Source: Armatimonadota bacterium
GTDB lineage: Bacteria; Armatimonadota; Fimbriimonadia; Fimbriimonadales; ATM1
Reading direction: 5' to 3'
DNA: 20,313 nt
NCBI GenBank assembly: GCA_013816225.1
Contig: JACDEQ010000008.1
Span: 1-20,313 of the forward strand
The position numbers and the translations under genes were made by a program. The notes below the pieces were generated by a model. That model had not been told where the DNA came from. It searched no databases and was given only the letters and a program-made list of their open reading frames with translations. Below, piece after piece: positions 1 to 7,448 of this stretch (position 1 is its first letter; each line of letters opens with the position of its first letter).

Positions 1-910
1 GTTCTCAGGCCTGTATCCCACCGACGGCGACCAGTATCAAGACCTCCGCGACGCGATCCAGCGGCTGCAGCTCAACGACGCCGCCCTAACGTTCGAGCCG
101 GAGACTTCGGACGCTCTGGGCTTCGGCTTCCGTTGCGGGTTCCTGGGTCTGCTGCACATGGATATCGCCCGTGAGCGTCTCGAAAGGGAGTTCGGCCTCG
201 ACCTTATCCTGACGGCCCCGTCCGTCAGCTACGCCGTGTTCCGTTCGGACGGCACTTTCTCGCAGATCTCGAACCCGAGCGACTTCCCCGAGCCGAATTT
301 CATCGCGCACATCGAGGAGCCGGCGGTGGATGCGACGATCATGGTGCCGCAGGAATACGTCGGCGCCGTGATGAACTTGTGCAAAGTCCGCCGCGGGATT
401 TATAAGAGGATGGAGTACCCGTCGCCGCAGCGCGTGATGCTCTACTACACTCTGCCGCTCGCCGAGATATTGATGGACTTCTATGACAAGCTGAAGTCGC
501 AGACGAGGGGCTACGCGAGCTTCGACTACGAATTCACCGATTACATCCGTTCGGACCTCGTGAAGGTGGACATACTGCTGAACGGCGATCCGGTGGACGC
601 GCTCTCCACGATCGTGCATAAGGAAGAGTCCTACATTCGTGCCAGATCGATCGTGGATCAATTGCGCAAGGTCGTCCCGCGCCAGCAATACGAGGTTCGG
701 ATTCAGGCCGCTATCGGTGCGAAGGTGATCGCCGCCGAATCGATCAAGGCGTTCCGCAAGGACGTCACCGCCAAATGCTACGGCGGCGATATTACTCGTA
801 AGCGGAAGCTTCTGGAGAAGCAGAAAGAGGGCAAGAAGCGAATGAAGAACATCGGCAGCGTCGAAATACCGCAGGAAGCGTTCTTGTCGGTCTTGAAAGT
901 CGCCGAGTAG
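1..910 (+). CDS. lepA: Elongation factor 4 (LepA), C-terminal part, cut by window edge
   Basis: The frame is open from base 2 and stops with TAG at 908-910, giving 302 residues of a protein that is normally about 600. The missing N-terminal half would hold the GTPase domain. Visible LepA hallmarks are GLYPTDGDQY, LTFEPETSDALGFGFRCGFL, GLLHMDIARERLEREFG, and the C-terminal tail RKRKLLEKQKEGKKRMKNIG followed by SVEIPQEAFLSVLK. LepA is a cytoplasmic translational GTPase that binds the ribosome and acts during stalled or imperfect elongation and initiation. The basic tail is the LepA-specific C-terminal domain that contacts tRNA and the peptidyl transferase centre region. An internal ATG at 158 is not a real start, because the conserved sequence continues upstream of it. 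The gene ends 5 bases before the stop of the convergent BNR-repeat gene, and I see no terminator between them. Confidence 0.97.
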   Translation, partial: FSGLYPTDGDQYQDLRDAIQRLQLNDAALTFEPETSDALGFGFRCGFLGLLHMDIARERLEREFGLDLILTAPSVSYAVFRSDGTFSQISNPSDFPEPNFIAHIEEPAVDATIMVPQEYVGAVMNLCKVRRGIYKRMEYPSPQRVMLYYTLPLAEILMDFYDKLKSQTRGYASFDYEFTDYIRSDLVKVDILLNGDPVDALSTIVHKEESYIRARSIVDQLRKVVPRQQYEVRIQAAIGAKVIAAESIKAFRKDVTAKCYGGDITRKRKLLEKQKEGKKRMKNIGSVEIPQEAFLSVLKVAE

Positions 911-915
911 CCTGC

Positions 916-2994
916 CTATCGGCCGGGCGCTTTCGCCACCGAGAACTTCTTTTCGGCCTTCTCCTTGCCTACGGTAATCGTAACCTTGTATTCGCCCGCA
1001 GGAACGAAGATCGGCTCTCCCTGCGCTTCGTCGTTGTTGGGAAGCCGCTCGCCTTCCTCGCCCTGCATGTCCCAAAAAACGCGGTGGATGCCCGGCGTGT
1101 TGGGACCGCTCAGTTTCCTTACAGATCTGCCCGCCGCATCGGCAATTTCGATCGATACATCGTCCCCCGTGTATTCGCGAATCCAGTAGGTTATGCGAGC
1201 GCCGACCTGCGGATTCGGCGCGAGGAAGAACTGGTCACCCCAAAAACCGTCGTAACTCATTCGATATTCGGGCCTGGCCACCGGAACGTCGAAGAGATGG
1301 AGCTTCGAGGCGAGCACGGATGGAGTGATGGCTGAAATGGGCGAGGCGTCGTCCATCACGTAGATGCTGCGCCCGTGAGTCCCTATAATCAGGTCCATCT
1401 CACGAGGATGTTGCAGGATGTCGAATACGGGAACCGGCGGGATCGCAGTCATCTTCACCCAATGAGCGCCTGAGTCCATGCTCACGTACATTCCGTTCTC
1501 GGTGCCGCAATAGAGAACTTGGGCGTTCCGCAAGTCCTCCCGGACAACGCGTGCGCTGCGCCCTTTGGGCAGGTCGCCGGTTACGTCCTTCCACGTCTTC
1601 CCACCGTCGTTCGTTGATAGTATCAGCGGGTCGTACATGGCCGACCGATGCCCGTCGACAGCGACGTATGCGCGATCCGGTGCGTGGTGCGAGGGCTCGA
1701 TGCGGGCTACGTACCAGCCGCCTGCCGCCTTCGGGGTCACATCCTGCCAGTTCTTGCCGCCGTCGGCCGTCGTATGGATCAGACCGTCGTCGCTGCCGGC
1801 CCAGAGAACGCCTTTTCGAAGCGGGGATTCTGCGAGCGAAACCACAGTGCCGTACGTTTCCGCCTCACTCCCCACGGTTTCCACCTGGCTCGTGTCGTCC
1901 CGAGTGAGGTCCGGGCTGATGCGCTCCCAGTTGTCGCCTCGGTTCGTTAGCTTGAAAACGTAGTTGCCGCCCAAGTAAAGCGTCGTGGGCTCATGGGGGC
2001 TGATGAAAAACGGGCTGTTCCAGTTGAACCGAAACCGCGGCTGGCCCTCCTTCGGCCTCGGCTTGATGCTTACCATCCTGCCCGTATCCATCTGCAGACG
2101 GGCGATTTCGCCGCCCTGCGATTCGCTGTACACGATGTTCCGGTCTTGTGGATCGAAGGCCACATGGAACCCGTCACCGCCACCCACCACGCGCCACTCC
2201 GCGTTCGTAATCCCCGCATTCACGCTGCCGGGCGGCCAGCTTCCGGTCTCGTAAGGGGTTCGGCTGGGCCCGATCCAACTCCCGTTGTCTTGCAACCCGC
2301 CGCCGATGCGGTAGTAAGGCTCGCTCATGTCATAGGCCAGGTTGTAAAACTGGCCGACTGCCAACTGATTGTGGAAGTGCCAGGTCTTGCCTCTGTCCCA
2401 CGTTTGATAGACGCCCCCGTCGTTGCCGATAAGCGCATGATCGCTGTCGGAGGGGTCGATGACCATGGCGTGCATGTCCACGTGGGGCTTCTTGGAAAAA
2501 CCTCCGCGGAAGGTTTTGCCGCCGTCATCGCTCATCTCGATTACCCAGCCCAGGAGATAGACCTTCTGGTCGTCGTTGGGGTCCACACGGATTTCGCTGA
2601 AGTAGAACGCGCGGGGCACGCGTCGATGGACGCGTGTCCAGCTTTCGCCGCCATCGGCGCTGCGGAACACCCCGCCGCTACGGCTGCGGTCGTCCCACAT
2701 GTCGTACGTTCCGCCTTCGTCGCTTTCGACGACCGCGTACACGATCTTAGGATTCTTCGGATAGACGTCCAGCCCGATCCGGCCCGTGGCTGTCGGCAGG
2801 CCCTTGGTAAGCTTCTTCCACGATTTGCCGGCGTCGACCGATTTGAAGATCCCACCTTCGGCGCCGCCGGCTTCGAAACTGAACGGCGTTCGCCGGCGTT
2901 TATACATTGCCGCGTATATCGTGTCAGGGCTCTTCGGGTCGATAGCGACGTCGATCGCGCCGTGATCGCTGTCGATCTTCAGCGAATGCGACAC
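916..2994 (-). CDS. Secreted BNR/Asp-box repeat protein, 3' part of the same frameshifted gene
   Basis: This frame continues the protein that starts at 3548. Its nominal GTG start at 2994 lies in the middle of an Asp-box and is not a genuine start. It carries a long series of Asp-box blades: SVDAGKSWKK, SADGGESWTR, SDDGGKTFRG, TWDRGKTWHF, TADGGKNWQD, STNDGGKTWKD and SMDSGAHWVK. The motif RTPFSFEAGG is typical of this family. The last 130 or so residues form a beta-rich tail ending in PAGEYKVTITVGKEKAEKKF, resembling the FlgD-like or Ig-like tail of secreted proteins. Adding one G after base 2992 on the coding strand would restore GGKTW-SHSLKID and give a single protein of about 878 residues. 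The gene converges on lepA with a 5-base gap. I cannot tell which ligand or substrate the propeller uses. Confidence 0.8.
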   Translation of the reverse strand: MSHSLKIDSDHGAIDVAIDPKSPDTIYAAMYKRRRTPFSFEAGGAEGGIFKSVDAGKSWKKLTKGLPTATGRIGLDVYPKNPKIVYAVVESDEGGTYDMWDDRSRSGGVFRSADGGESWTRVHRRVPRAFYFSEIRVDPNDDQKVYLLGWVIEMSDDGGKTFRGGFSKKPHVDMHAMVIDPSDSDHALIGNDGGVYQTWDRGKTWHFHNQLAVGQFYNLAYDMSEPYYRIGGGLQDNGSWIGPSRTPYETGSWPPGSVNAGITNAEWRVVGGGDGFHVAFDPQDRNIVYSESQGGEIARLQMDTGRMVSIKPRPKEGQPRFRFNWNSPFFISPHEPTTLYLGGNYVFKLTNRGDNWERISPDLTRDDTSQVETVGSEAETYGTVVSLAESPLRKGVLWAGSDDGLIHTTADGGKNWQDVTPKAAGGWYVARIEPSHHAPDRAYVAVDGHRSAMYDPLILSTNDGGKTWKDVTGDLPKGRSARVVREDLRNAQVLYCGTENGMYVSMDSGAHWVKMTAIPPVPVFDILQHPREMDLIIGTHGRSIYVMDDASPISAITPSVLASKLHLFDVPVARPEYRMSYDGFWGDQFFLAPNPQVGARITYWIREYTGDDVSIEIADAAGRSVRKLSGPNTPGIHRVFWDMQGEEGERLPNNDEAQGEPIFVPAGEYKVTITVGKEKAEKKFSVAKAPGR

Positions 2995-3548
2995 GTCTTG
3001 CCGCCGTCGGTGGTTTTGTAAACTCCGCGCTCAGCGTTCGGTCCCCAAAGCCTGCCCATCGCGGCGACGTAGCAGACGTCTGCGTTGCGTGGATCGACCG
3101 CGACTCGCGGTATGTCGTGGGTCTTCTCGAGTCCCTTATGCTCCCAGGTGGACCCGGAATCGACGCTTCGATACACGCCGTTCCCCCAAGACGAGCTGTT
3201 GCGCCCGTTGCCTTCGCCGGTGCCGACCCATACGACTTCCTTCTCGTCCTTCGTTTTCGCGACTGCAATGCTGCCGATGCAGAGCGTCTCCTGGCCGTCG
3301 AACAGCGGCGTGAAAGTCGTCCCCGCGTTTTCGGTTTTCCAAACGCCTCCTATTGCGAATGCAACATAGAATGCCTTTGCCTTCCCCGGCACCAAAGCGA
3401 TGTCTGCAACGCGCCCACCCATGTTCGCCGGGCCGATGTTTCGCACAGACAGACCTTTCAGATCGTCCGGCTTCAGCGTGCGGGGCCCCTGTGCAACTGA
3501 GCATACAGCAAACGCAAGGCCGATTAAAACAAGAACGTGACGAACCAT
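2979..3548 (-). CDS. Secreted BNR/Asp-box repeat protein, 5' part of a frameshifted gene
   Basis: This is the N-terminal 189 residues of a sortilin/exo-sialidase-like BNR repeat protein. A signal peptide covers residues 1-19 (MVRHVLVLIGLAFAVCSVAQ), so the product is expected outside the cytoplasm. Asp-box repeats (S/T-x-D-x-G-x-T-W) begin here, for example TENAGTTF and SVDSGSTWEH. Before them is RNIGPANMGGRVADIA, typical of the large 'glycosyl hydrolase/BNR' beta-propeller proteins of soil bacteria. The reading breaks inside an Asp-box: the frame runs ...KTTDGGKT, then CRIR and a stop, where the family has a Trp. The next frame continues the same domain at once. The ATG at 3548 has no obvious Shine-Dalgarno sequence. 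Biochemical function is not known; the propeller probably binds a glycan or protein. The gene is either a recent pseudogene or carries a one-base sequence error. Confidence 0.8.
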   Translation of the reverse strand: MVRHVLVLIGLAFAVCSVAQGPRTLKPDDLKGLSVRNIGPANMGGRVADIALVPGKAKAFYVAFAIGGVWKTENAGTTFTPLFDGQETLCIGSIAVAKTKDEKEVVWVGTGEGNGRNSSSWGNGVYRSVDSGSTWEHKGLEKTHDIPRVAVDPRNADVCYVAAMGRLWGPNAERGVYKTTDGGKTCRIR

Positions 3549-3639
3549 CGATTTGGGAGTATATCCTCACGGAAGCCGGAATGAGAGTCGGCGCGAGACG
3601 TTTCGAGTGCCTGCCTGCGTACTTGGTTTAGGAGGAATA

Positions 3640-4119
3640 ATGGAAACGATTTCAAGACGTGGAGTATTGCTCGGCGCGGCCGCCGCCCTTTGCGCGTCGG
3701 CGATCCCGAGCAGAATACAGAAAATGGACAAGCCCCCCGCACTACCGGCCGAACTGGTCAAGGAATTCGTGATCGCCGCCCACGGCGACTTCGAGAAAAC
3801 CAAGTCGCTTCTTGCCAAGACCCCTGCGCTCTTGAACGCGACGTGGGACTGGGGAGGAGGAGACTTCGAGTCGGCCATCGGTGGCGCGGGGCATATGGGC
3901 CGCCGCGACATCGCGCTCTACCTGATCGAGAAAGGCGCGCGAACCGATATCTTCGTCGCCGCAATGCTCGGAGAACTCGAAGTCGTGAAGGCGTACCTCG
4001 CAAAACACCAAAGCATGGCGAAGTCCGGCGGGCCGCACGGCATTCCGCTCATCGCCCACGCGGAGGCCGGAGGCGCCGAGGCGAAGGCCGTGCTCGATCA
4101 TCTGAAGACGCTCGGTTAG
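3640..4119 (+). CDS. Tat-exported ankyrin-repeat-like small protein
   Basis: The product has 159 residues. I chose the ATG at 3640 because a strong AGGAGG-type site (3630-3636) lies 3-5 bases upstream and the protein then begins with a clear twin-arginine signal: SRRGVLLG at residues 5-12, followed by AAAALCASA. The frame is open further upstream (ATG at 3553), but that would bury the signal. The mature part has ankyrin-like helix pairs: VIAAHGDFEKTKSLLAKTPALLN, then GRRDIALYLIEKGAR, then AAMLGELEVVKAYLAKHQ. These resemble small ankyrin-fold proteins of soil bacteria and planctomycetes. Export by the Tat pathway implies folding before transport. The gene is divergent from the BNR-repeat gene (91 bases between starts) and convergent with the selenoprotein gene (24 bases between ends). 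The binding partner is unknown. Confidence 0.8.
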   Translation: METISRRGVLLGAAAALCASAIPSRIQKMDKPPALPAELVKEFVIAAHGDFEKTKSLLAKTPALLNATWDWGGGDFESAIGGAGHMGRRDIALYLIEKGARTDIFVAAMLGELEVVKAYLAKHQSMAKSGGPHGIPLIAHAEAGGAEAKAVLDHLKTLG

Positions 4120-4143
4120 CGTGATGCCGCCTAGAAGGCTGCG

Positions 4144-4389
4144 CTACTTCTGCAGCATGCGGATGATTGCAGATGGGTCGGCGTGGTCGCCCTCATCCTT
4201 CTTCGAGAAAATCTTCTCGCCATCGCGGTAGACATCGAATACGCCTCCGAAAGCGGGGACAAGCTCGAACGATTCCACGGGGTGCTGGGTGTTCAGGCCG
4301 ACTTGCATCGCCTCGACAATCGCCTCCGCCAGACCGACGGCTTTGGAAGTGTAATCTCAGTCGACGCAGAAGACGATTTTGACGCGCAT
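4144..4389 (-). CDS. SelW/Rdx-family thioredoxin-fold selenoprotein, in-frame UGA read as Sec
   Basis: This 81-codon gene is missed if TGA is taken as a stop. It starts at ATG 4389 with AGGAG (4393-4397) three bases upstream and an in-frame TAG just before that, so no other start is likely. It ends at TAG 4144-4146. Residues 1-11 read MRVKIVFCVD-U, where U is TGA at 4359-4357. This gives C8-x-x-U11 after a beta-strand, exactly the CxxC/CxxU redox motif of the SelW/SelT/SelH (Rdx) family. The rest fits the family: DYTSKAVGLAEAI, then LVPAFGGVFDVYRDGEKIFS, then KKDEGDHADPSAIIRMLQK, matching the usual 'PGxGGxFEVxVDGExIxSKxxxGxFP' half. Such proteins are small thiol/selenol oxidoreductases. It lies 20 bases after the pseudopilin gene and probably shares its transcript. 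A hairpin with a GGUCU loop follows the TGA. The alternative is a nonsense mutation or error (TGC to TGA) in a Cys homologue. Confidence 0.83.
4326..4359 (-). promoter_or_regulatory. Putative bacterial SECIS element
   Basis: Transcribed from the minus strand, the UGA (4359-4357) is followed by 16 bases and then by a hairpin. The stem CCGUC (4340-4336) pairs with GGCGG (4330-4326), and the apical loop is GGUCU (4335-4331). Pairs are C-G, C-G, G-C, U-G wobble and C-G. If the U is bulged instead, the loop becomes GGUCUG closed by a C-G pair, close to the bulged-U/GGUCU arrangement I recall from the E. coli fdhF SECIS bound by SelB. The loop starts 21 bases after the UGA, inside the roughly 16-37 base range of the published bacterial consensus, with G in its first two positions. 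The lower stem toward the UGA is weak, and I did not compute folding energy. Confidence 0.65.
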
Positions 4390-4409
4390 GGGCTCCTATT
4401 TTGGCACGG

Positions 4410-4985
4410 TTACTCGGCTGCCCATTCAGCGATGTTCGTGCGCCACGAACGGACGGAGCCGCCGAGCGTCAAGACGAGTTCGCTTCCGCGCTTGCCCCTG
4501 ACCTTATCGAGCTCCCAGTCTCGGTGGAACTTCGAAGACCAGTGCCAGTGGCACTCGGAAACCGGCGTTTGGTCACCCCACTTCCCCTCGCCGCTCTCGG
4601 GCCATGGATTCCACCAGCCCCACTCGTGCGCTTTCGACCAGTTCGGAACCCAGGTGTAGCTAACACCGGTCTCGAGATAGGTATTGCCTTCCAACCGGGG
4701 TGTCCCATCGTGTTGGCCACGCATCCGATCCATCGGACATAGGAACAGCCGGTTGTCGGACACATGGGTGGGCGCGAGAGAACTCAGCCTCTCCGGCATC
4801 CGGGTATCGTTTTCGTCGCGGTAAATCCGCAGGGCGACTCCGATTTGCCTGAGGTTTTGGGTGCAGGCGCTCCGCTTGGCCGCCCGTGTGGCAGAGGCGG
4901 CGACCGGCATCATTATCGCCACCAAAATCGCAATAATGCCTACGGCGATGAGCAGCTCGATAAGCGTAAAACCCGTCCGGCGCAT
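4410..4985 (-). CDS. Type IV pilin-like / prepilin-type N-methylation protein
   Basis: The product has 191 residues. I chose ATG 4985 because AGGAG lies 8 bases upstream and the protein then begins MRRTG-FTLIELLIAVGIIA. That is a type III prepilin signal with cleavage after Gly5 and the conserved Glu at mature position 5. A longer frame reaches upstream, but it would place the signal 36 residues inside. A single N-terminal helix (about residues 6-30) anchors the protein before processing by a prepilin peptidase. The rest is an exported domain rich in Trp (HEWGWWNPWP, CHWHWSS). Its C-terminal LVLTLGGSVRSW resembles the 'DGSV' ending of the large family of DUF1559-like pseudopilins common in Planctomycetes and Armatimonadetes. 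It starts 34 bases after the second M16 gene and ends 20 bases before the selenoprotein gene. Its specific role in a pilus or secretion system is unknown. Confidence 0.85.
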   Translation of the reverse strand: MRRTGFTLIELLIAVGIIAILVAIMMPVAASATRAAKRSACTQNLRQIGVALRIYRDENDTRMPERLSSLAPTHVSDNRLFLCPMDRMRGQHDGTPRLEGNTYLETGVSYTWVPNWSKAHEWGWWNPWPESGEGKWGDQTPVSECHWHWSSKFHRDWELDKVRGKRGSELVLTLGGSVRSWRTNIAEWAAE

Positions 4986-5019
4986 CAGAGGTCTCCTACG
5001 CCATTTTGACGCACACAGA

Positions 5020-6270
5020 TTAGCGAGGTTTCGCGATGTCGGTGAAAGGGTGAAAGGTTTCCGCCGATTTCTTCGCGGCATTTCGCACTTCATCGAGGGT
5101 TACCGCCTTTACGAGCTCCGGGAAACGCGCGTCCATGCCCATGCCTGCGCCTTTGATCTCCCACCAAGCCGACCAGAAGGCCTGCTCGTTCGGCGCGACG
5201 TGGCCGTGTGTGAAGGCTCCCAGGCGCGTTGCAGACTCGGTTCGTCCCACCGCGTACTGGCCCGCCAGGAAGGCCTTGGCGCGTGTGAGCGCGCCTTCGT
5301 CGATGGGGAACGATTTCAGGAATGCGGCGAGTTCGTCTGTCCTCGCCTTGGCGTCCGCAGCATAAGAACGTGCACGGGAATACGATACGTAGAACGCTGC
5401 GATGCTCTCCGCCGCCCGAAACGAAAAGACGACGCCTTGGATGTACGACCAGCCGCGCTTGTCGCGGAACTCCTTAGAGATCGCTGAGCCCTTGCCCTGT
5501 GCAACGAGGGCGCAGTAGGTCATCCAAGCGGGAAAGTCGGGAGCCCCCGCCTTCGGGCCCTTTGCCGCGACGATCGAGGAGTCGAACCGGTCCGCCGACC
5601 CCCACTTCTCGCCCTTCGCGGGCGTCATTCTGCCCGGAAGATCCGGTGTCCAGCCACCCAAGGACGATAGCGCCGTCGCGATCGACTCGGGTGCAACGTC
5701 ACCAACCACGGCGACGGCCATCCGCTCGGGACGCACGTACATTTGGTGCAACGCCTTTGCACGGCCCGCGGAAACCTGGCGCACATAAGCCGGGCCTGCA
5801 GAAAGGCTCGCTAATAAACTTCGGACGCTAAGAAACGGCGGATTCTGGGAAATGAACGTGTGAAGCCGGTCTCTGTGCCGGTGGCCGTCTTCGAGCGCAC
5901 CGCGGTTGAAGGTCGGCCGTCGCAAGGCGTCGGTCAGGAACGAGATTGCGGGCAAAAGGTGAGACTTTGCCGTTGTAACTTCCACGCGAAGGCAGTCGCC
6001 CGATACCTCGGCGATGACGTTGCCTCCGATCGACCATGCCAGCATCCGGAACTCTTGGAGCGAGAAGCTGTCCGTCTCACCGAAGAGCGCGCCCGCAACC
6101 ACCTCCGCCTCTGCAAGCTCCGCCGGGCTCAGATCGTCGAGGCGCACAAGCGCCTGCAGCGTCACGCTCGGAGAGTCAGGCCGCCGATGCACGATGACAG
6201 GAATGCCGTTGCTCAAGCGAGTGAGCTGCGGCCCCGAGAGGACGGCAGCGGCGGCGAGTGCGACGATCAT
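5020..6270 (-). CDS. M16-family peptidase-like protein lacking the zinc motif (partner subunit)
   Basis: The product has 416 residues. The start ATG 6270 overlaps the TGA of the upstream M16 gene as ATGA, which indicates translational coupling. A longer in-frame extension upstream would run into that gene and is rejected. The start MIVALAAAAVLSGPQ could be a short hydrophobic signal. The body has M16 features: LTRLSNGIPVIVHRRPDSPSV, LFGETDSFSLQEFRMLAWSIGGNV, YVRPERMAVAVVGDV and KEFRDKRGWSYIQGVVFSFR. The position of the HxxEH zinc motif instead reads VVAGALFGETDS, with no His-Glu-His set, so this subunit should be catalytically dead. Bacterial M16 proteins often act as pairs of one active and one inactive subunit, like the mitochondrial processing peptidase. 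The adjacent gene supplies the active partner. The substrate is unknown. Confidence 0.88.
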   Translation of the reverse strand: MIVALAAAAVLSGPQLTRLSNGIPVIVHRRPDSPSVTLQALVRLDDLSPAELAEAEVVAGALFGETDSFSLQEFRMLAWSIGGNVIAEVSGDCLRVEVTTAKSHLLPAISFLTDALRRPTFNRGALEDGHRHRDRLHTFISQNPPFLSVRSLLASLSAGPAYVRQVSAGRAKALHQMYVRPERMAVAVVGDVAPESIATALSSLGGWTPDLPGRMTPAKGEKWGSADRFDSSIVAAKGPKAGAPDFPAWMTYCALVAQGKGSAISKEFRDKRGWSYIQGVVFSFRAAESIAAFYVSYSRARSYAADAKARTDELAAFLKSFPIDEGALTRAKAFLAGQYAVGRTESATRLGAFTHGHVAPNEQAFWSAWWEIKGAGMGMDARFPELVKAVTLDEVRNAAKKSAETFHPFTDIAKPR

Positions 6271-7448
6271 CTGCCGGTCATCATCAGCAGCTGATCCGGG
6301 TCGAACTTCTTGCACACGAACTGGATTTTCGCGAGCGTTGTGCCTTTCACAATGGCACGCCAATCGATCTCCGAACCCGCGAAGAGTCTCCCGAGCCCGA
6401 CGAGGATCGCCTTGTCTGACGGTGAGCTGTCATACGCGCGATACCGAGCTTCGAAGGTTCGCTTGAGTTCTTCGAATTCGGTCGAGGTTGGCCCCTTGGT
6501 GAGCTTTTCCAGTACGCTGCGCACCTTCGCCTCGACATCGCCACTAGTTTCAAGCCGAAACACCAGGGTCGCCAGCGAGCCTCTTTCCGACGGGCCGAAG
6601 AAGACTTGTCTTTCGAGTCCCTCTTGCGAGGCAAGGCCGCCCACGCCCGCAAGAAGATCGAACGCCATCTCGTGGCAGACGTACGATTCGGGACTGTCGA
6701 ATCCGGGAACGAGAAGCCCGATTGCCACCCAAGAACCCCCGATAGCGCTGGCTGCCTTGCCGGGCGTTAAGGTCGGAAGTGGCGGCGCGTCCTTGGATCT
6801 AGCGCCGGTCGGCACCTTCGCGAACAGCTTATTAGCATGCTCGATTGCGAAGGCCGGCTCGAAGTCGCCTACGATCGCCACGACGATGTTCCCCCCGACG
6901 TACGCCCTATCGTAAACGGCCTGTAAAGTTGCGGCTTTCGCCGTTTTCACGGCTGCCATTTCCCCGATAGCCGGAAGCGACCAGGCGGACCCTGCCGCGA
7001 AAGACCCCCACAGGAGATCGTCGATGAGCGCCGAGGCCTTGATATAGCGCAGCGCGAATTCCTCGGCTACCACACCCGTCTCGATCGTTAAGTCCGTGAG
7101 TGATGGCCGTTCTAAGATCGTCGCCACCGAGCGCAAGCCTTCTTGCCAAGCCGACGTGGGCCCCTCGCAGAAGAAGCGCGTCATCTCTCGATAGGTCGTG
7201 GCATTAAGGAGCGCGCCGGCATTTTCGGCGATCGAATCCGCCTTCCCGCCACGGAACAGCATGTGCTCCAGAAGGTGGTTGGCCCCGTTGGTTTCCTTGG
7301 TTTCATAGGCTGATCCCGTGCGGACAAACGCTTGCACGGAAAACGACGATGCCCCTGGAATCCGAACAGCGACGACTTCGAGGCCATTCGGCAACGTCGC
7401 AACCTGGGTCGGTGAGATCGCCGTCGCGAAGAGCGCCTCGAGGATCAT
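6267..7448 (-). CDS. M16-family zinc metallopeptidase (active subunit)
   Basis: The product has 393 residues. The start ATG 7448 overlaps the TGA of the universal stress gene as ATGA, and the frame then gives a proper M16 beginning: LPNGLEVVAVRIPGASSFSV. The inverted zinc motif is H58-L-L-E61-H62 in GANHLLEHMLFRG, where the two His bind zinc and the Glu activates water. The third ligand is probably a Glu near residue 130 in GVVAEEFALRYI. Later M16 landmarks are YVGGNIVVAIVGDFEP and the SQEGLERQVFFGPSERG stretch. The family cleaves peptides or small proteins inside a clamshell chamber. The start MILEALFATAISPTQ may be a weak signal, but I would not assert export. It is translationally coupled at both ends: the stress gene before it and the inactive M16 partner after it. 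Confidence 0.9.
   Translation of the reverse strand: MILEALFATAISPTQVATLPNGLEVVAVRIPGASSFSVQAFVRTGSAYETKETNGANHLLEHMLFRGGKADSIAENAGALLNATTYREMTRFFCEGPTSAWQEGLRSVATILERPSLTDLTIETGVVAEEFALRYIKASALIDDLLWGSFAAGSAWSLPAIGEMAAVKTAKAATLQAVYDRAYVGGNIVVAIVGDFEPAFAIEHANKLFAKVPTGARSKDAPPLPTLTPGKAASAIGGSWVAIGLLVPGFDSPESYVCHEMAFDLLAGVGGLASQEGLERQVFFGPSERGSLATLVFRLETSGDVEAKVRSVLEKLTKGPTSTEFEELKRTFEARYRAYDSSPSDKAILVGLGRLFAGSEIDWRAIVKGTTLAKIQFVCKKFDPDQLLMMTGR

Noticed and set aside
86..1075. Long minus-strand open frame over lepA
   Set aside because: It is the antisense shadow of lepA in GC-rich DNA; composition is Arg/His rich and it matches no family, while the plus frame is unmistakable LepA.
2979..2981. 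TGA ending the 5' half of the BNR gene as a second selenocysteine codon
   Set aside because: Reading through it gives no family-like sequence; the true continuation is in another frame, so this is a frameshift stop.
1993..3021. Plus-strand open frame of over 340 codons across the BNR-repeat gene
   Set aside because: The opposite strand encodes regular Asp-box repeats across the same bases; the plus frame has no domain likeness or ribosome site.
4183..4659. Plus-strand open frame across the selenoprotein and pseudopilin genes
   Set aside because: It exists only because the minus strand is coding here; its translation shows no family, whereas both minus genes show conserved motifs.
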